A stretch of DNA of 64,000 nt from Bacteroidales bacterium (GCA_017501525.1 JAFVWT010000011.1:62001-126000), one strand, 5' to 3'; counted from the first letter of the stretch, positions 7,737-18,090 are shown. Notes: a model not told the origin generated them from the letters alone. A program made the numbers and translations.

Positions 7737-10247
7737 ATGGATAAACTTACCTACGACGAAGTATTAGCCGCTAGTAAGCAGTATTTTAAAGGCGATGAGT
7801 TGGCCGCATCTGTGTGGATCAACAAATATGCGATGAAAGATTCATTTGGAAATATCTATGAAAAGTCTCCAGACCAGATGCATTGGCGTTTGGCCAATGA
7901 ATTTGCCAGAATAGAGTCCAGATACTCCAATCCGATGACTGCTCAGGAGATTTTTGAACTCTTGAAGGATTTTAAATATGTGATACCTCAAGGGGGACCT
8001 ATGTCCGGTATTGGAAACAATAATCAGGTTGCATCCCTTTCCAACTGTTTTGTAATTGGAAACCGTCGTCCTGCCGATTCTTATGGTGGAATTATGAAAA
8101 TCGATGAGGAACAGGTGCAGCTGATGAAGCGTCGCGGAGGTGTCGGACACGATTTGTCACATATCAGACCTGCCGGAAGTCCTGTGCTTAACAGCGCTTT
8201 GACCTCTACCGGTGTTGTCCCTTTCATGGAGAGATATTCTAACTCTACCCGCGAGGTTGCTCAGGATGGAAGAAGAGGTGCGTTGATGCTTTCTATATCG
8301 ATTAAACATCCCGATGCGGAGAGTTTTATTGATGCAAAGATGGAGAAAGGCAAGGTTACAGGTGCAAATGTTTCGGTGAGAATTGACGATGAGTTCATGA
8401 GATGCGCTCTGGGAGGCAGACCTTATATTCAGAAATATCCTATCGATTCCAACAATCCTATTTATACAAAGGAGATAGATGCTGCTGCTCTATGGAAGAA
8501 AATTATCCATAATGCATGGAAGTCAGCTGAGCCGGGTATCCTTTTCTGGGATACTATTGCCAGGGAATCCATTCCTGATTGCTATGCGGAGCAAGGTTAT
8601 AAAACTACAAGTACAAATCCTTGTGGCGAGATTCCTTTGTGTCCATACGACTCTTGTCGTCTGATTGCCATAAATCTTTACTCTTATGTGGATGCTCCAT
8701 TTACACCTGAGGCATCTTTCAATTTTGATCTATTCAAGAGTCACGTTGCCAAGGCTATGCGTCTTATGGATGACTTGATTGACCTCGAAATGGAGAAGAT
8801 TGAGCAGATTCTCGATAAGGTTAGAAGAGACCCTGAGGATGACGATGTCAAACGTACCGAGATGGAACTTTGGGAGAAGATTAAGGAGAAGTCTATCGGT
8901 GGTCGTCGAACTGGTTTGGGTATCACTGGAGAAGGCGATATGTTGGCAGCATTGGGATTGCGTTATGGCTCGGATGAGTCTATAGATTTTGCTGTTAAGG
9001 TGCAGAAGACCCTTGCTGTAGAGGCTTATCGCTCATCTGTGAATATGGCTAAGGAGAGGGGCGCATTCCCTATCTTTGATGCTTCCAAGGAGATGAACAA
9101 TCCTATGATCGGAAGAATCAGAAAAGAAGATGAAGAGTTGTATGAGGATATGGTACGTTATGGAAGAAGAAATATCTCAATGCTTACTATTGCTCCTACC
9201 GGAACTACTTCTCTGATGACTCAGACCACTTCCGGTATTGAACCGGTATTCTTGCCATATTACAAGAGAAGAAGGAAGGTCAATCCCAACGATCTCAATG
9301 CTTTTGTAGTATTCAAGGATGAAAATGGAGATTGTTTTGAAGAATATTTTGTATTCCATCATCACTTCTTGACCTGGTGTGAGGTTAATGGCTACAATGT
9401 GGAAGATGTGAAGACTATGAATGAGACCCAGATTGCTGAGCTTGTGAAGATGTCTCCATACCATAAAGCGACATCAAATGACATTGATTGGGTAGCAAAA
9501 GTGAAGATGCAGGGTAAGATGCAGAAATGGGTCGATCACTCTATCAGTGTGACAGTCAATCTTCCTAATGACATTAAGGAAGAGATGGTTTCTGAGGTTT
9601 ATAGAACTGCTTGGGAATCGGGTTGTAAGGGGATTACTGTCTATCGTGACGGTTCCCGTACAGGTGTCCTTGTCTCTGCAAAGGATAACAAGAAGTCTAT
9701 CAGACCAAAGAAACGTCCTAAATCTTTGGAGGCAGATGTTATCAGATTTAAGAATGGCAGTGAGCAGTGGATTGCTTTCGTGGGAAAACAGAATGGCCAG
9801 CCTTATGAGATTTTTACCGGAATGGTGGACGAGTCGAGAAATCTCCCCTCTGCAATTACCAAAGGTTGGATTGTCAAGGAGGTAGACGAGGAAGGAAACA
9901 AGAGATATGACTTCCACTATAAAGACAAATATGGTTTGCCAGGAGTACTAGGGGGTATCTCCCACATGTTCTTCCAGGAGTTCTGGAATTATGCAAAACT
10001 TATCTCAGGTGTTATAAGAAATGGTATGCCTATTGTCGATATCCTCAATTTGGTGCATGGCTTGAATCTTGACGATGAGAATATCAATACCTGGAAAAAA
10101 GGTGTGGAAAGGGCTCTTAAACAATATATTCCGGACGGCACAAAAGATGAGACCGGTCAGAAATGTGAGAAGTGCAAGTCTACAAATCTGATTTATACAG
10201 AGGGATGTCTGATTTGTCAAGATTGCGGTCACGGTAAATGCGGTTAG
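7737..10247 (+). CDS. nrdJ: Adenosylcobalamin-dependent ribonucleotide reductase (class II)
   Basis: An 836-residue enzyme that reduces ribonucleotides to deoxyribonucleotides using vitamin B12. Seen: an N-terminal ATP-cone-like/helical region, SLSNCF with Cys104, the NPCGEIPLCPYDSCR active-site segment (Cys296 and Glu298), the APTGTTSLMTQTTSGIEP phosphate-binding loop, a C-terminal extension with a TSCPD-like region, and a terminal zinc-ribbon of four CxxC-type pairs. All expected catalytic residues are present. Its stop is separated by a single base from ispE, so the two are cotranscribed. No cobalamin riboswitch was recognised in the 245-bp upstream region. This gives oxygen-independent dNTP synthesis but makes the cell depend on cobalamin. 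Confidence 0.92.
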   Translation: MDKLTYDEVLAASKQYFKGDELAASVWINKYAMKDSFGNIYEKSPDQMHWRLANEFARIESRYSNPMTAQEIFELLKDFKYVIPQGGPMSGIGNNNQVASLSNCFVIGNRRPADSYGGIMKIDEEQVQLMKRRGGVGHDLSHIRPAGSPVLNSALTSTGVVPFMERYSNSTREVAQDGRRGALMLSISIKHPDAESFIDAKMEKGKVTGANVSVRIDDEFMRCALGGRPYIQKYPIDSNNPIYTKEIDAAALWKKIIHNAWKSAEPGILFWDTIARESIPDCYAEQGYKTTSTNPCGEIPLCPYDSCRLIAINLYSYVDAPFTPEASFNFDLFKSHVAKAMRLMDDLIDLEMEKIEQILDKVRRDPEDDDVKRTEMELWEKIKEKSIGGRRTGLGITGEGDMLAALGLRYGSDESIDFAVKVQKTLAVEAYRSSVNMAKERGAFPIFDASKEMNNPMIGRIRKEDEELYEDMVRYGRRNISMLTIAPTGTTSLMTQTTSGIEPVFLPYYKRRRKVNPNDLNAFVVFKDENGDCFEEYFVFHHHFLTWCEVNGYNVEDVKTMNETQIAELVKMSPYHKATSNDIDWVAKVKMQGKMQKWVDHSISVTVNLPNDIKEEMVSEVYRTAWESGCKGITVYRDGSRTGVLVSAKDNKKSIRPKKRPKSLEADVIRFKNGSEQWIAFVGKQNGQPYEIFTGMVDESRNLPSAITKGWIVKEVDEEGNKRYDFHYKDKYGLPGVLGGISHMFFQEFWNYAKLISGVIRNGMPIVDILNLVHGLNLDDENINTWKKGVERALKQYIPDGTKDETGQKCEKCKSTNLIYTEGCLICQDCGHGKCG

Positions 10248-10248
10248 T

Positions 10249-11073
10249 ATGAATATCATTTTATATCCCAATGCCAAGATAAATATCGGACTGCGCATTT
10301 TAAGAAAGAGGGAGGATGGTTATCACGATATAGAGACATTGTTTCTCCCCCTTTTTACGCATAATGATATTTTGGAGATAGTTGAATCGGACAGACTTGA
10401 CATGTGCCGGTATGGGATATCCTATTCTCTCCCTGGAGATGATATTGAGGGAGAATTGTGTGTAAAAGCGTATAGATTATTGGAAAAAATGTATGGAATT
10501 CCACCTGTGGAGTTCCATCTTTTTAAGGGTATTCCGGTAGGTGCGGGATTAGGTGGAGGCTCTGCAGATGCTGCTTTTGCCTTAAAGGGGCTCAATTCTC
10601 TTTTTTCTCTGGGTATGACCGAACAGCAGCTTGCAGAGTGCGCTGCCAAGATCGGAAGTGATTGCCCTTTCTTCATTTATAACAAACCGATGCTTGGTAG
10701 GGGAAGGGGTGAGATTCTTTCTTCAGTGGAGTCCCGTCCGATTGAATTGTTGATGGCTGAAGATACTTCATATTATATAAAGGTAGTGACTCCCGATATT
10801 CATATCTCTACAGCTATGGCTTATGCCGGAGTGGTTCCCTCAGAACATGGATCCTCTTTGGAAGAACTGGTATCTCTACCTGTTAATCAGTGGAAGGACC
10901 ATATATTCAATGATTTTGAAGAATCTATCTTCAAGCAATATCCTCTTTTGCAGATTGAGAAAGAGAAACTCTATGAGCAGGGGGCTCTCTATGCATCCAT
11001 GAGTGGAAGTGGTGCCTCGCTTTTTGGAATATTCGCCACTGACGGGGCAGAAATACTTCAGCGCTCGTTGTAA
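10249..11073 (+). CDS. ispE: 4-diphosphocytidyl-2-C-methyl-D-erythritol kinase
   Basis: A 274-residue GHMP kinase of the MEP isoprenoid pathway. It phosphorylates the 2-hydroxyl of CDP-methylerythritol with ATP. The N-terminal PNAKINIGLRI stretch, the GHMP glycine-rich loop PVGAGLGGGSADAA (96-108) and the C-terminal MSGSGASLFGIF motif are intact. Length is typical. It starts one base after the nrdJ stop and is followed by a small hairpin. Confidence 0.93.
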   Translation: MNIILYPNAKINIGLRILRKREDGYHDIETLFLPLFTHNDILEIVESDRLDMCRYGISYSLPGDDIEGELCVKAYRLLEKMYGIPPVEFHLFKGIPVGAGLGGGSADAAFALKGLNSLFSLGMTEQQLAECAAKIGSDCPFFIYNKPMLGRGRGEILSSVESRPIELLMAEDTSYYIKVVTPDIHISTAMAYAGVVPSEHGSSLEELVSLPVNQWKDHIFNDFEESIFKQYPLLQIEKEKLYEQGALYASMSGSGASLFGIFATDGAEILQRSL

Positions 11074-11076
11074 AAT

Positions 11077-11098
11077 CAAACCTTTGGGGTTTGCTTTT
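11077..11098 (+). terminator. Weak terminator after nrdJ-ispE
   Basis: CAAACC and GGTTTG form a 6-bp stem with a 5-nt loop followed by CTTTT. Short, but placed directly between ispE and the convergent phosphopantetheinyl transferase gene. Confidence 0.5.
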
Positions 11099-11127
11099 CA
11101 CTCACTTCTTCGTATGTTTAAGGAGGT

Positions 11128-11766
11128 TTAACCTACTAGCCAGACTAGAACGTGTCTGTCAAAGACTTCGTATTCAAGATCAAAGTGTTCTTCGGTACCG
11201 TCTCTATGGGTGAAGGTTGCCTCAAGTTCACCATCTCTTTTCGGAGAGAATTTCTCTAAACATATTTGTTCTGCAAAGTCCACTCCGCTACGGGACATCC
11301 TTTTGTAGATGGCCTCTTTGGCGCACCAATAGATTGCCAGCTGGAGATTTGTATCGTGATCAGCCAAGTCGTCCTGTTCCTCTTCCGATAGAACTTTTTT
11401 CTCTACTGCTGAAAAATCTCTATCGATACTTTCTATGTCAATTCCTACGTCCGAGTCAGGATGAGATATAATGGCTACATATTTGTTACAGTGGGTAATA
11501 CTTATCTCGATAGCGCAATTTTGTAGATAAGGCCTTCCATTGTCGTGATGTCCCAAGTATAATTTTTCGGGAAACATCTCATTCAATAAAGCTCTGACGG
11601 CGAGTTTCTCTTTTCTGCGTGATTCGCTTTTTATTATCTGAAGTTCTTCCAATTCGTCATTGGGAATAGGAGAGCATAGCCGTCGCAGCTCATCTTCATC
11701 TTCTGTGATTTCCCATATGGAAATCTCTGCACCATTGTCTAATTTTCGTCTATCGTAAAGTCCCAT
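11128..11766 (-). CDS. 4'-phosphopantetheinyl transferase superfamily protein
   Basis: A 212-residue Sfp-type enzyme predicted to transfer phosphopantetheine from CoA to a carrier protein such as ACP. The magnesium-binding GIDIE (108-112) and the WCAKEAIYK motif (147-155) are both present, as is NGRPYL around 76-81. It lies in a minus-strand group with the DUF2156 protein 35 bp upstream. No biosynthetic carrier-protein cluster is nearby, so the substrate is probably fatty-acid ACP. It could be AcpS-equivalent in this organism. Confidence 0.85.
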   Translation of the reverse strand: MGLYDRRKLDNGAEISIWEITEDEDELRRLCSPIPNDELEELQIIKSESRRKEKLAVRALLNEMFPEKLYLGHHDNGRPYLQNCAIEISITHCNKYVAIISHPDSDVGIDIESIDRDFSAVEKKVLSEEEQDDLADHDTNLQLAIYWCAKEAIYKRMSRSGVDFAEQICLEKFSPKRDGELEATFTHRDGTEEHFDLEYEVFDRHVLVWLVG

Positions 11767-11801
11767 TAGTGAGTTTAAAAATTTGCCGCAAAGAAAACGA
11801 G

Positions 11802-12710
11802 TTATTTTGGAATAGCAAAATATTTCTCAATAAGAAATGCGGGATTGTATGAAAGTTTTGCTTTTCGAAGACCTTCATCCCCTGCATCATCCTCTCTGTT
11901 GATATATGAAAATTGCTCTGTGCGGTCAAGGACAAATGATTGGTTTATCATTGGATATGCCCCTTTTATATTTGCAAAGGCTTTCTCTATGTGTACAATA
12001 TATGTGTCGCTGCTCAGGGGCTCTCCTATCGTGTAGGCGATGACCTCTTCCCCCATTTTGAGGATTCCACCTTCAAGTTCCAGTGCTATAAAATCTCTTA
12101 GGACCTTTCTGACGGCGCAACATTCCTGATTTTTTGAGGCATTATGGCTGCATGCGTTCATCCGGCACCATTTTTCGTTCATCCTATAGCACTCTTCGAG
12201 CTGTTTCTGACATTTTTCTATATCTGTATGTGAGATACTTTCATAACTCCAGTTGGGAAGTTCCTTGAATCTGGATATGAAATTGCGTTTGGGCTGATAT
12301 TTCTTTCCAGAGAGGGTGGCAAGGGCTTCCCTGTGATATATATAGTCGAAATTGTTTCTTGTCGGGGTAAATTCAAATTGCTGGGGAAATGTTTTTTCAA
12401 TCTCTTCCTTATTAGATTCTGTCAAAGAATTGAAGGCAAACTTTTTTCCCAGATTTCGGGCATCTTCCATCATTAATTCGACCGCTTTGGGTAGGTCAAT
12501 CTTACCTGCAGGGTAAAGATAGTAGGCGTATTGTTCGTCAGTGCTTCTTATTAGCACCATTTCGTCGAGTTTTGCTATACGGGTGTGATATATTGAAGAC
12601 CACATATATAGCGAGGTAAAGCAATATTCTGTACCCCTGAAATCAGAAATGGCAAGGAGTGGTTTGACCCACTCCCTGTCTGCAAGTTCTATCTCTTTGA
12701 ATTGAATCAT
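11802..12710 (-). CDS. DUF2156 (phosphatidylglycerol lysyltransferase-like) protein
   Basis: A 302-residue soluble protein resembling DUF2156, the tandem GNAT-like catalytic part of MprF lysyltransferases. Seen: the N-terminal FRGTEYCFTSLYMW segment, NNFDYIYHREALATLSGKKY, the Lys/Arg-rich KRNFISRFKE, and the C-terminal INREDDAGDEGLRKAK followed by NPAFLIEKY. It has no membrane domain, unlike full MprF. It probably performs an aminoacyl or acyl transfer, with the substrate unknown. Only 3 bp separate it from the S37 peptidase upstream, so they form one transcript. Confidence 0.75.
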   Translation of the reverse strand: MIQFKEIELADREWVKPLLAISDFRGTEYCFTSLYMWSSIYHTRIAKLDEMVLIRSTDEQYAYYLYPAGKIDLPKAVELMMEDARNLGKKFAFNSLTESNKEEIEKTFPQQFEFTPTRNNFDYIYHREALATLSGKKYQPKRNFISRFKELPNWSYESISHTDIEKCQKQLEECYRMNEKWCRMNACSHNASKNQECCAVRKVLRDFIALELEGGILKMGEEVIAYTIGEPLSSDTYIVHIEKAFANIKGAYPMINQSFVLDRTEQFSYINREDDAGDEGLRKAKLSYNPAFLIEKYFAIPK

Positions 12711-12713
12711 TTC

Positions 12714-14024
12714 TTAGTTATAAAGCCAACCGCTGATGATTGATTTGATTTCTTGTTGTGTCTGTTCGTCAAATGTACCGATTCTTGCTCTATGGCTTCC
12801 CCAAGGTTCAATAAAGAATTTTATATTCTCTTTTCCCGGGTCTGAGGGCATTACTGCTGACCAAGGGTCAAACTGCCCGTATATAAATATCATTTTGGCA
12901 TCTGTGGAGAGGATGAAGTCGCTCAACTTATGATATAAATAGTCGTCAAATTCAAATCTGATTCCTTGTGGAAGGACAGTTCTGTGAAGATAGTCTTCTG
13001 TTGTCTTCAGGTCAAAATATTTTTTATATTTCTCAAATGGTGTCATATCATAGCTATAGTAGCCGAGTTCTTTGGCAGCTTGTACGAAGAATGGTGCTGT
13101 GCTGCTCCATTTTTCAAAGTAATCAGGAGATGCTATTTTAATGAGATAGTCAAAAATCTCTTCGTCTGAAGATTTTGCGGTGGGAATCTCTGTGGTAGGG
13201 TATCCCCATTGCCAGAAAGCAAATGAGAATTCAAGCATGCAAAGGTCATAAATTTCTGCTGTAGGGATATTGAATTGCAGATTGTTCGCTTTGCAGTAAG
13301 ATTCGAATTTAGGGAAAATCCTATCTTTTCTTTTTAGCAGTTCCACCTGATAGTTGTAGATGATTTCCCGGTCAGCAGGTGTTCCACAATATTCTGCGAT
13401 GAACTTTTCGTGGCGTCCATCTACGAGAGCTTTACATACCGGTCCTACATAGGGTACTGAGATATCCACATCCTCTGGGAAGTATGCTCTGTGGATCATA
13501 GTGTTCTGTCCCCCTTTGCTGATACCTGTAGATATCCACTTCTCATCGTATATTTCTTTAAGTGACTCAATGACATTGTGAATGTCGTTAGCTGCATTTT
13601 CTGCATTGAGGTATTCCCAATTTATCTCTTGAGGGGCAGTTTCGGGATATGGGGTGGACTCAAGGAAGTAGCGGTGCTCCACTACGATGTTATTCGTATT
13701 GAATAATTTTGAAATTTCATCTCTGTAACCTGTACGTGCGGCATATTGTGCTCCATAACCTTCAGCAACCACAACTGTTGCGCTGTCTGCATGAACATGT
13801 CCCAGAAAGACGCGTTGGGTAAAATGACCTTTCGATGGGTCTTTATGGTCTATCGGCTGTTCAAATGTAAGAAGATATTTTTCTCCGAATTCTGTGCTCT
13901 CCATTTTTGTTACGGATGTCACATTGTCGAGATTCTCCAATCGCTCTTCAAATGTTTTAGAATTGCCGCATGCTGATAAAAGTGCTGCGGATAAAGCGAT
14001 AAATGATAATTTGATTAAGTGCAT
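12714..14024 (-). CDS. S37 (PS-10) family peptidase lipoprotein
   Basis: A 436-residue lipoprotein (lipobox LSAC, Cys19) of the PS-10/S37 tripeptidyl aminopeptidase family. An alpha/beta-hydrolase triad can be read: Ser169 in GISKGG, Asp386 in GQFDPWSA, His411 in GSHRARI. The N-terminal TFEQPIDHKDPSKGHFTQRV segment is characteristic of the family. It is predicted to be anchored in the envelope and to trim peptides, in line with the other peptidases in the window. Divergent from tyrS across 82 bp. Confidence 0.85.
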   Translation of the reverse strand: MHLIKLSFIALSAALLSACGNSKTFEERLENLDNVTSVTKMESTEFGEKYLLTFEQPIDHKDPSKGHFTQRVFLGHVHADSATVVVAEGYGAQYAARTGYRDEISKLFNTNNIVVEHRYFLESTPYPETAPQEINWEYLNAENAANDIHNVIESLKEIYDEKWISTGISKGGQNTMIHRAYFPEDVDISVPYVGPVCKALVDGRHEKFIAEYCGTPADREIIYNYQVELLKRKDRIFPKFESYCKANNLQFNIPTAEIYDLCMLEFSFAFWQWGYPTTEIPTAKSSDEEIFDYLIKIASPDYFEKWSSTAPFFVQAAKELGYYSYDMTPFEKYKKYFDLKTTEDYLHRTVLPQGIRFEFDDYLYHKLSDFILSTDAKMIFIYGQFDPWSAVMPSDPGKENIKFFIEPWGSHRARIGTFDEQTQQEIKSIISGWLYN

Positions 14025-14106
14025 ATTCTATATATTTGGTTATAAAAAAACGAAAGTAGTAAAAAATCGTTATTTTTGCCAAATAATAAAATAAGAAGTA
14101 GCAATT

Positions 14107-15396
14107 ATGAGAAATTTTATCGAAGAACTTAAATGGAGGGGTATGATTCAGGATATTATGCCCGGAACAGAGGAGTTAATGGCAAAAGGTTGCTGTGCAG
14201 CTTATGTGGGGATAGATCCGACTGCAGATTCGCTTCATATCGGTCACTTGGTAAGTGTAATGATGCTAAAGCACCTCCAGGATTGCGGTCATAAACCCAT
14301 TTCTCTATTGGGTGGCGCAACAGGTATGATCGGAGATCCCTCGATGAAATCACAGGAGAGAAATTTATTGGATGAGCAGACATTGAAACATAATCAGGAG
14401 GCAATCAAGAAACAATTGGAAAAATTCCTCGATTTCAACAGCGATGCACCTAATGCTGCGATATTGGTAAACAATTATGATTGGATGAAGGATTATTCAT
14501 TCTTAAATTTTGCCCGTGATATCGGAAAACATATTACAGTCAATTATATGATGAGTAAGGACTCTGTGAAGAAACGTCTCTCGGGAGAAGACCGTGAGGG
14601 AATGTCGTTTACCGAGTTTACATATCAGTTGCTCCAAGGTTATGACTTCTTGCACCTGTATAGGACCATGGGCTGTAAATTGCAGATGGGTGGCAGTGAC
14701 CAATGGGGGAACATGACCACCGGGACAGAACTTATCCGTAGAAAAGAGGGGGGTGAGGCTTATGCTCTTACATGGCCATTGATGACAAAAGCAGATGGTG
14801 GAAAATTCGGAAAGACAGAGAAGGGAAATATATGGCTATCTCCTGAATTGACTTCACCTTATGCTTTCTATCAGTTCTGGTTGAATGTCACAGATGCAGA
14901 TGCGGAGAAATATATAAAGATTTTCACATTCCTTTCTCGTGAAGAGATTGAAGCGGCTATTGCCAAGCACTCAGAAGAACCTCATTTAAGGGGACTTCAG
15001 AAGCTTCTAGCAAAAGAGATTACTGTGATGGTACATGGAGAGGAAGAATATCAGAAAGCTGTAAATGCTTCTTCCATTCTTTTTGGAAATTCTACATCAG
15101 AACACCTTCGGGAACTCGATGAGAGGACTTTCCTTTCAGTCTTTGATGGTGTTCCACAATTTGAGATATCTTTAGACAAACTCCCCGGAAATATAATAGA
15201 TATTCTTGCAGTGGAGACATCAGTTTTCCCTTCTAAGGGAGAATGTCGTAAGATGATTCAAGGCGGTGGCGTGTCTATCAATAAGGATAAATGTGACTCC
15301 ATTGATAGAAATATCACAACTGAGGATCTTATCAATGGCAAGTATATTCTGGCTCAAAGAGGAAAGAAAAATTATTATATAATTAAAGTCGTTTAG
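14107..15396 (+). CDS. tyrS: Tyrosyl-tRNA synthetase
   Basis: A 429-residue class I aminoacyl-tRNA synthetase. HIGH is at 44-47 and the KMSKS-type loop is KFGKT (233-237), the usual TyrS form. The C-terminal region contains an S4-like RNA-binding domain ([17 protein letters not shown]). A Bacteroidetes -7 box TATTTTTG lies at 14071-14078. The gene is followed by rbfA 7 bp downstream. Confidence 0.96.
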   Translation: MRNFIEELKWRGMIQDIMPGTEELMAKGCCAAYVGIDPTADSLHIGHLVSVMMLKHLQDCGHKPISLLGGATGMIGDPSMKSQERNLLDEQTLKHNQEAIKKQLEKFLDFNSDAPNAAILVNNYDWMKDYSFLNFARDIGKHITVNYMMSKDSVKKRLSGEDREGMSFTEFTYQLLQGYDFLHLYRTMGCKLQMGGSDQWGNMTTGTELIRRKEGGEAYALTWPLMTKADGGKFGKTEKGNIWLSPELTSPYAFYQFWLNVTDADAEKYIKIFTFLSREEIEAAIAKHSEEPHLRGLQKLLAKEITVMVHGEEEYQKAVNASSILFGNSTSEHLRELDERTFLSVFDGVPQFEISLDKLPGNIIDILAVETSVFPSKGECRKMIQGGGVSINKDKCDSIDRNITTEDLINGKYILAQRGKKNYYIIKVV

Positions 15397-15403
15397 TATC
15401 AGT

Positions 15404-15748
15404 ATGGAAGGAGAAAGCACAAGGCAATTGAAAGTGGCCCGTCAGCTCCAAAGGGATATTGCTGAGATTATTCGGGCAAAAGGAATGGCTACATTCCAAG
15501 GGGCTTTAGTGTCGGTAAGCGGTGTTAAAATCAGTCCGGATCTTGCTGTTGCAAAGGTATATATTAGTATCTTTCCATCTAATAAACAGCAAGCAGTACT
15601 TCAGATTGTCCAGGATATGGGTAAGTCTATTAGGGGAGAATTGGGTCGTTTAGTGGCAAAACAGTTAAGAATTGTTCCGGAATTGATATTCTGTCTTGAC
15701 GATTCATTGGATTATGTTGAGAGGATAGATGAACTTTTGAGCAAATAG
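15404..15748 (+). CDS. rbfA: 30S ribosome-binding factor A
   Basis: A 114-residue KH-like protein that assists 16S rRNA 5'-end maturation and cold-shock 30S assembly. RQLKVARQLQRDIAEII at the N-terminus and the ISPDLAVAKVYISIFP strand are typical. It is in an operon with tyrS and the downstream permease, a pairing of rbfA and an FtsX-like permease often seen in Bacteroidetes. Confidence 0.93.
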   Translation: MEGESTRQLKVARQLQRDIAEIIRAKGMATFQGALVSVSGVKISPDLAVAKVYISIFPSNKQQAVLQIVQDMGKSIRGELGRLVAKQLRIVPELIFCLDDSLDYVERIDELLSK

Positions 15749-15757
15749 CCTCATAGT

Positions 15758-16969
15758 ATGTCTCTGTCTTATTTTATAGCCAGACGGTATCTTTTTGCGA
15801 AGAAGTCGCATAATGTAATCAATATAATATCTCTGATAAGTGCTTTGGGGATATTGGTTGGAAGTTGTGCCTTGGTGGTAGTGATGTCTGTCTATAGAGG
15901 TTTTGAGGGGATTGTTCGGGGAATGTATGATAAAAGTGCCCCCGATATTGTAGTCAGTTATGCCGATGGTAAGTATTTTGATACAAATGATACTTCCATA
16001 GAGAATATTATCCGCCATCCCTTTACCGAATCTGTTTCTTTCACTGTCGAAGAGACCGTTTTTCTCAATTATGGTAGAGAGGAAGGTGTGGCGATACTCA
16101 AAGGGGTAGATGCCCAATTTGAAAAATCACCTACAGTATCTTTAGATATGGTTGAGGGGGTTTTTGATCTGTATCAGGGGGAAATAGCTCATACGGCTGT
16201 AGGAAGAAAACTATATTCTGAAATGGGAATTTCCTCCCGTTTCCTAACCCCTGTTGAGGTATATTTTCCAAAGACAGATGAGGAGATTTCTGTGGTAAAC
16301 CCCCTTAATTCATTAAGAAAAGAGGTTTTCTTTCCTTGTGGGGTCTTTTCTGCTTCGGATGGGGAGCATGATTCTTTTCTTTATGTTCCATTAGATAGGG
16401 CGCAGTCATTGCTCGGGCTTGATTCGACTCAGGCCGGGGCTATGGAAATCAAGATTGTTCCGGGAACTCCTTACTCCAAGGTATTGAATGAGTTCTCTGC
16501 AATACTTGGAGAGAGTTATATTGTCAGGGACAGGTATATGCAAAATGAGACCGTCTACAGGATGATGAAGGTGGAGAGGATTGTGATTTATATGATTCTT
16601 CTTTTTGTTATAATCGTAATATGTTTCAATGTCTTTGGCTCATTGACGATGCTCATAATAGAAAAGAGGGATGATATTATGACCCTCAAGTATTTAGGGG
16701 CGAATGATTCTCTTATCAAGAAAATATTTTTCAGTGAAGGGTATATGATTATTATGCTTGGAGCAGTGGTGGGAATCTCTTTAGGTGTGGCTCTCGTATT
16801 GGTGCAGAAGTATGTCGGTGTAATATCAATGCCGGGTAATTTTGTGGTTGATTATTATCCTGTAGTGTTGAGTTGGAGCGATTTGTTGTTTACTTTTGCC
16901 TCAATTGCTTTTATAGGACTTGTGATGACATTCTTTCCTGTTAGGAATGCCCTGTCAAAAATGTTATAG
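15758..16969 (+). CDS. LolC/LolE-type ABC transporter permease
   Basis: A 403-residue membrane protein with an N-terminal membrane segment (about 20-45), a large periplasmic MacB-like domain, and three C-terminal segments (about 272-295, 325-350, 370-395). This is the FtsX/LolCE topology. RRYLFAKKSHNVINIISLIS at the start is typical of LolE-like permeases, which extract lipoproteins from the inner membrane. The ATPase partner is not in the window. It starts 10 bp after rbfA. Terminator follows at 17090-17131. Confidence 0.85.
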   Translation: MSLSYFIARRYLFAKKSHNVINIISLISALGILVGSCALVVVMSVYRGFEGIVRGMYDKSAPDIVVSYADGKYFDTNDTSIENIIRHPFTESVSFTVEETVFLNYGREEGVAILKGVDAQFEKSPTVSLDMVEGVFDLYQGEIAHTAVGRKLYSEMGISSRFLTPVEVYFPKTDEEISVVNPLNSLRKEVFFPCGVFSASDGEHDSFLYVPLDRAQSLLGLDSTQAGAMEIKIVPGTPYSKVLNEFSAILGESYIVRDRYMQNETVYRMMKVERIVIYMILLFVIIVICFNVFGSLTMLIIEKRDDIMTLKYLGANDSLIKKIFFSEGYMIIMLGAVVGISLGVALVLVQKYVGVISMPGNFVVDYYPVVLSWSDLLFTFASIAFIGLVMTFFPVRNALSKML

Positions 16970-17089
16970 GGAAGTTTTATAAATGACTTTGTGGGGATCA
17001 TATGAAATTTTAGAATTTTTCTATAATATGATGCAACAAAAGCAATGTTTCTTGCATCTGTCTTATAGGTTTAGGTTTTAGTACAAGGA

Positions 17090-17131
17090 AGGGGTACCTG
17101 TCGTAGCGGGGTGCCTCTTTATTTTTTGTCA
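17090..17131 (+). terminator. Terminator after tyrS-rbfA-permease operon
   Basis: AGGGGTACC (17090-17098) pairs with GGTGCCTCT (17110-17118) with two wobble pairs, followed by TTATTTTTTG. It lies in the 296-bp gap before the next gene; nothing else was recognised in that gap. Confidence 0.7.
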
Positions 17132-17265
17132 CATTATAAGATTTAGAGCAGTACTATAAAAGACTTTGCAGAGATTTATGGAATATGATCTTATAAATGT
17201 GTATTTTATAGAACTTTCTGATATAATTTGGTACGATAAATGCAATAAAATAAGTAAACACAATT

Positions 17266-17991
17266 ATGAAAAAATTTATTATCACATTATTTCTGATCTT
17301 CACAACGGCTAATCTGTTTTGTCAGGAGCTCATCCCTTTCACAATGAACAAGAACTCTATGTCTGCAACTTATGAGGTAGTTGACAATAAGAGTAAGGAG
17401 AGATATATTTTGAGGGATTCCGTTTCTTTGGAGTCCGGAGATTTTTATAATGGCACAGCGACCATGTATAGTTTTATCAACGGCTTGTCAGACGGTAACT
17501 CAAGAATGAAGATGCCTGTCTTGTTTGAAAATGGGGAGACAATAGTTGATATTTCCACTGCAATGTCGGAATCTATGGCACAAATGATGACCCAGCAAGG
17601 AGGTGAGTTAAGTGCAGAAGAACAGCAGGAAGCTATGGATTTTGTGAAGGATATTAAGGTGACCGGTAGACCTAAGGGTATTCCTCTGGAGTTGGTAGTC
17701 GGTGAAGAATTGCCTGAGTACGAAGTGACTATAGACATGGGATTTATCTCTACAAAAATGAGGACTTATGACAGAAATGTGGTGAGGCGGGAGAATATTA
17801 CTACCCCTGCAGGTACTTTTGACTGTTATGTGATAGAGGAGACTTCAAGTATCAAGGCGATGTTTATGAGTGAGAAAGAGTATTCACGCAGATGGTATTC
17901 CAGAGGGATAGGAGTTGTGCAAGAGGAGACTCTTGACAAAAGGGGTAGAGTGTTGCAGGTGAAAACTTTAAAGGAAATCTCAGTGGATTAA
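17266..17991 (+). CDS. Exported TapB/DUF3108-like protein
   Basis: A 241-residue protein with a signal peptide (cleavage near LFCQ, 17-20). The second half has TPAGTFDCYVIEE and SRRWYSRGIGVVQEETLDKRG, the pattern of the DUF3108/TapB-like beta-rich family found in the Bacteroidetes periplasm. No catalytic motif was seen. It is monocistronic, with its own terminator at 18054-18090. Function unknown. Confidence 0.65.
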   Translation: MKKFIITLFLIFTTANLFCQELIPFTMNKNSMSATYEVVDNKSKERYILRDSVSLESGDFYNGTATMYSFINGLSDGNSRMKMPVLFENGETIVDISTAMSESMAQMMTQQGGELSAEEQQEAMDFVKDIKVTGRPKGIPLELVVGEELPEYEVTIDMGFISTKMRTYDRNVVRRENITTPAGTFDCYVIEETSSIKAMFMSEKEYSRRWYSRGIGVVQEETLDKRGRVLQVKTLKEISVD

Positions 17992-18053
17992 ATCTACAAT
18001 AACTTTCAAGTTTTGATATGGAAGAAATGAGGATAATCTCTATTTAATATAGA

Positions 18054-18090
18054 ACCCCGAAAGTTTTTTTGTTTGACTTTCGGGGTTTGT
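18054..18090 (+). terminator. Terminator, copy A of a 32-bp repeat
   Basis: ACCCCGAAAGT (18054-18064) and ACTTTCGGGGT (18076-18086) form a perfect 11-bp stem followed by TTTGTT. Bases 18054-18085 recur exactly at 18981-19012, flanking the frameshifted lipoprotein pair. Confidence 0.85.
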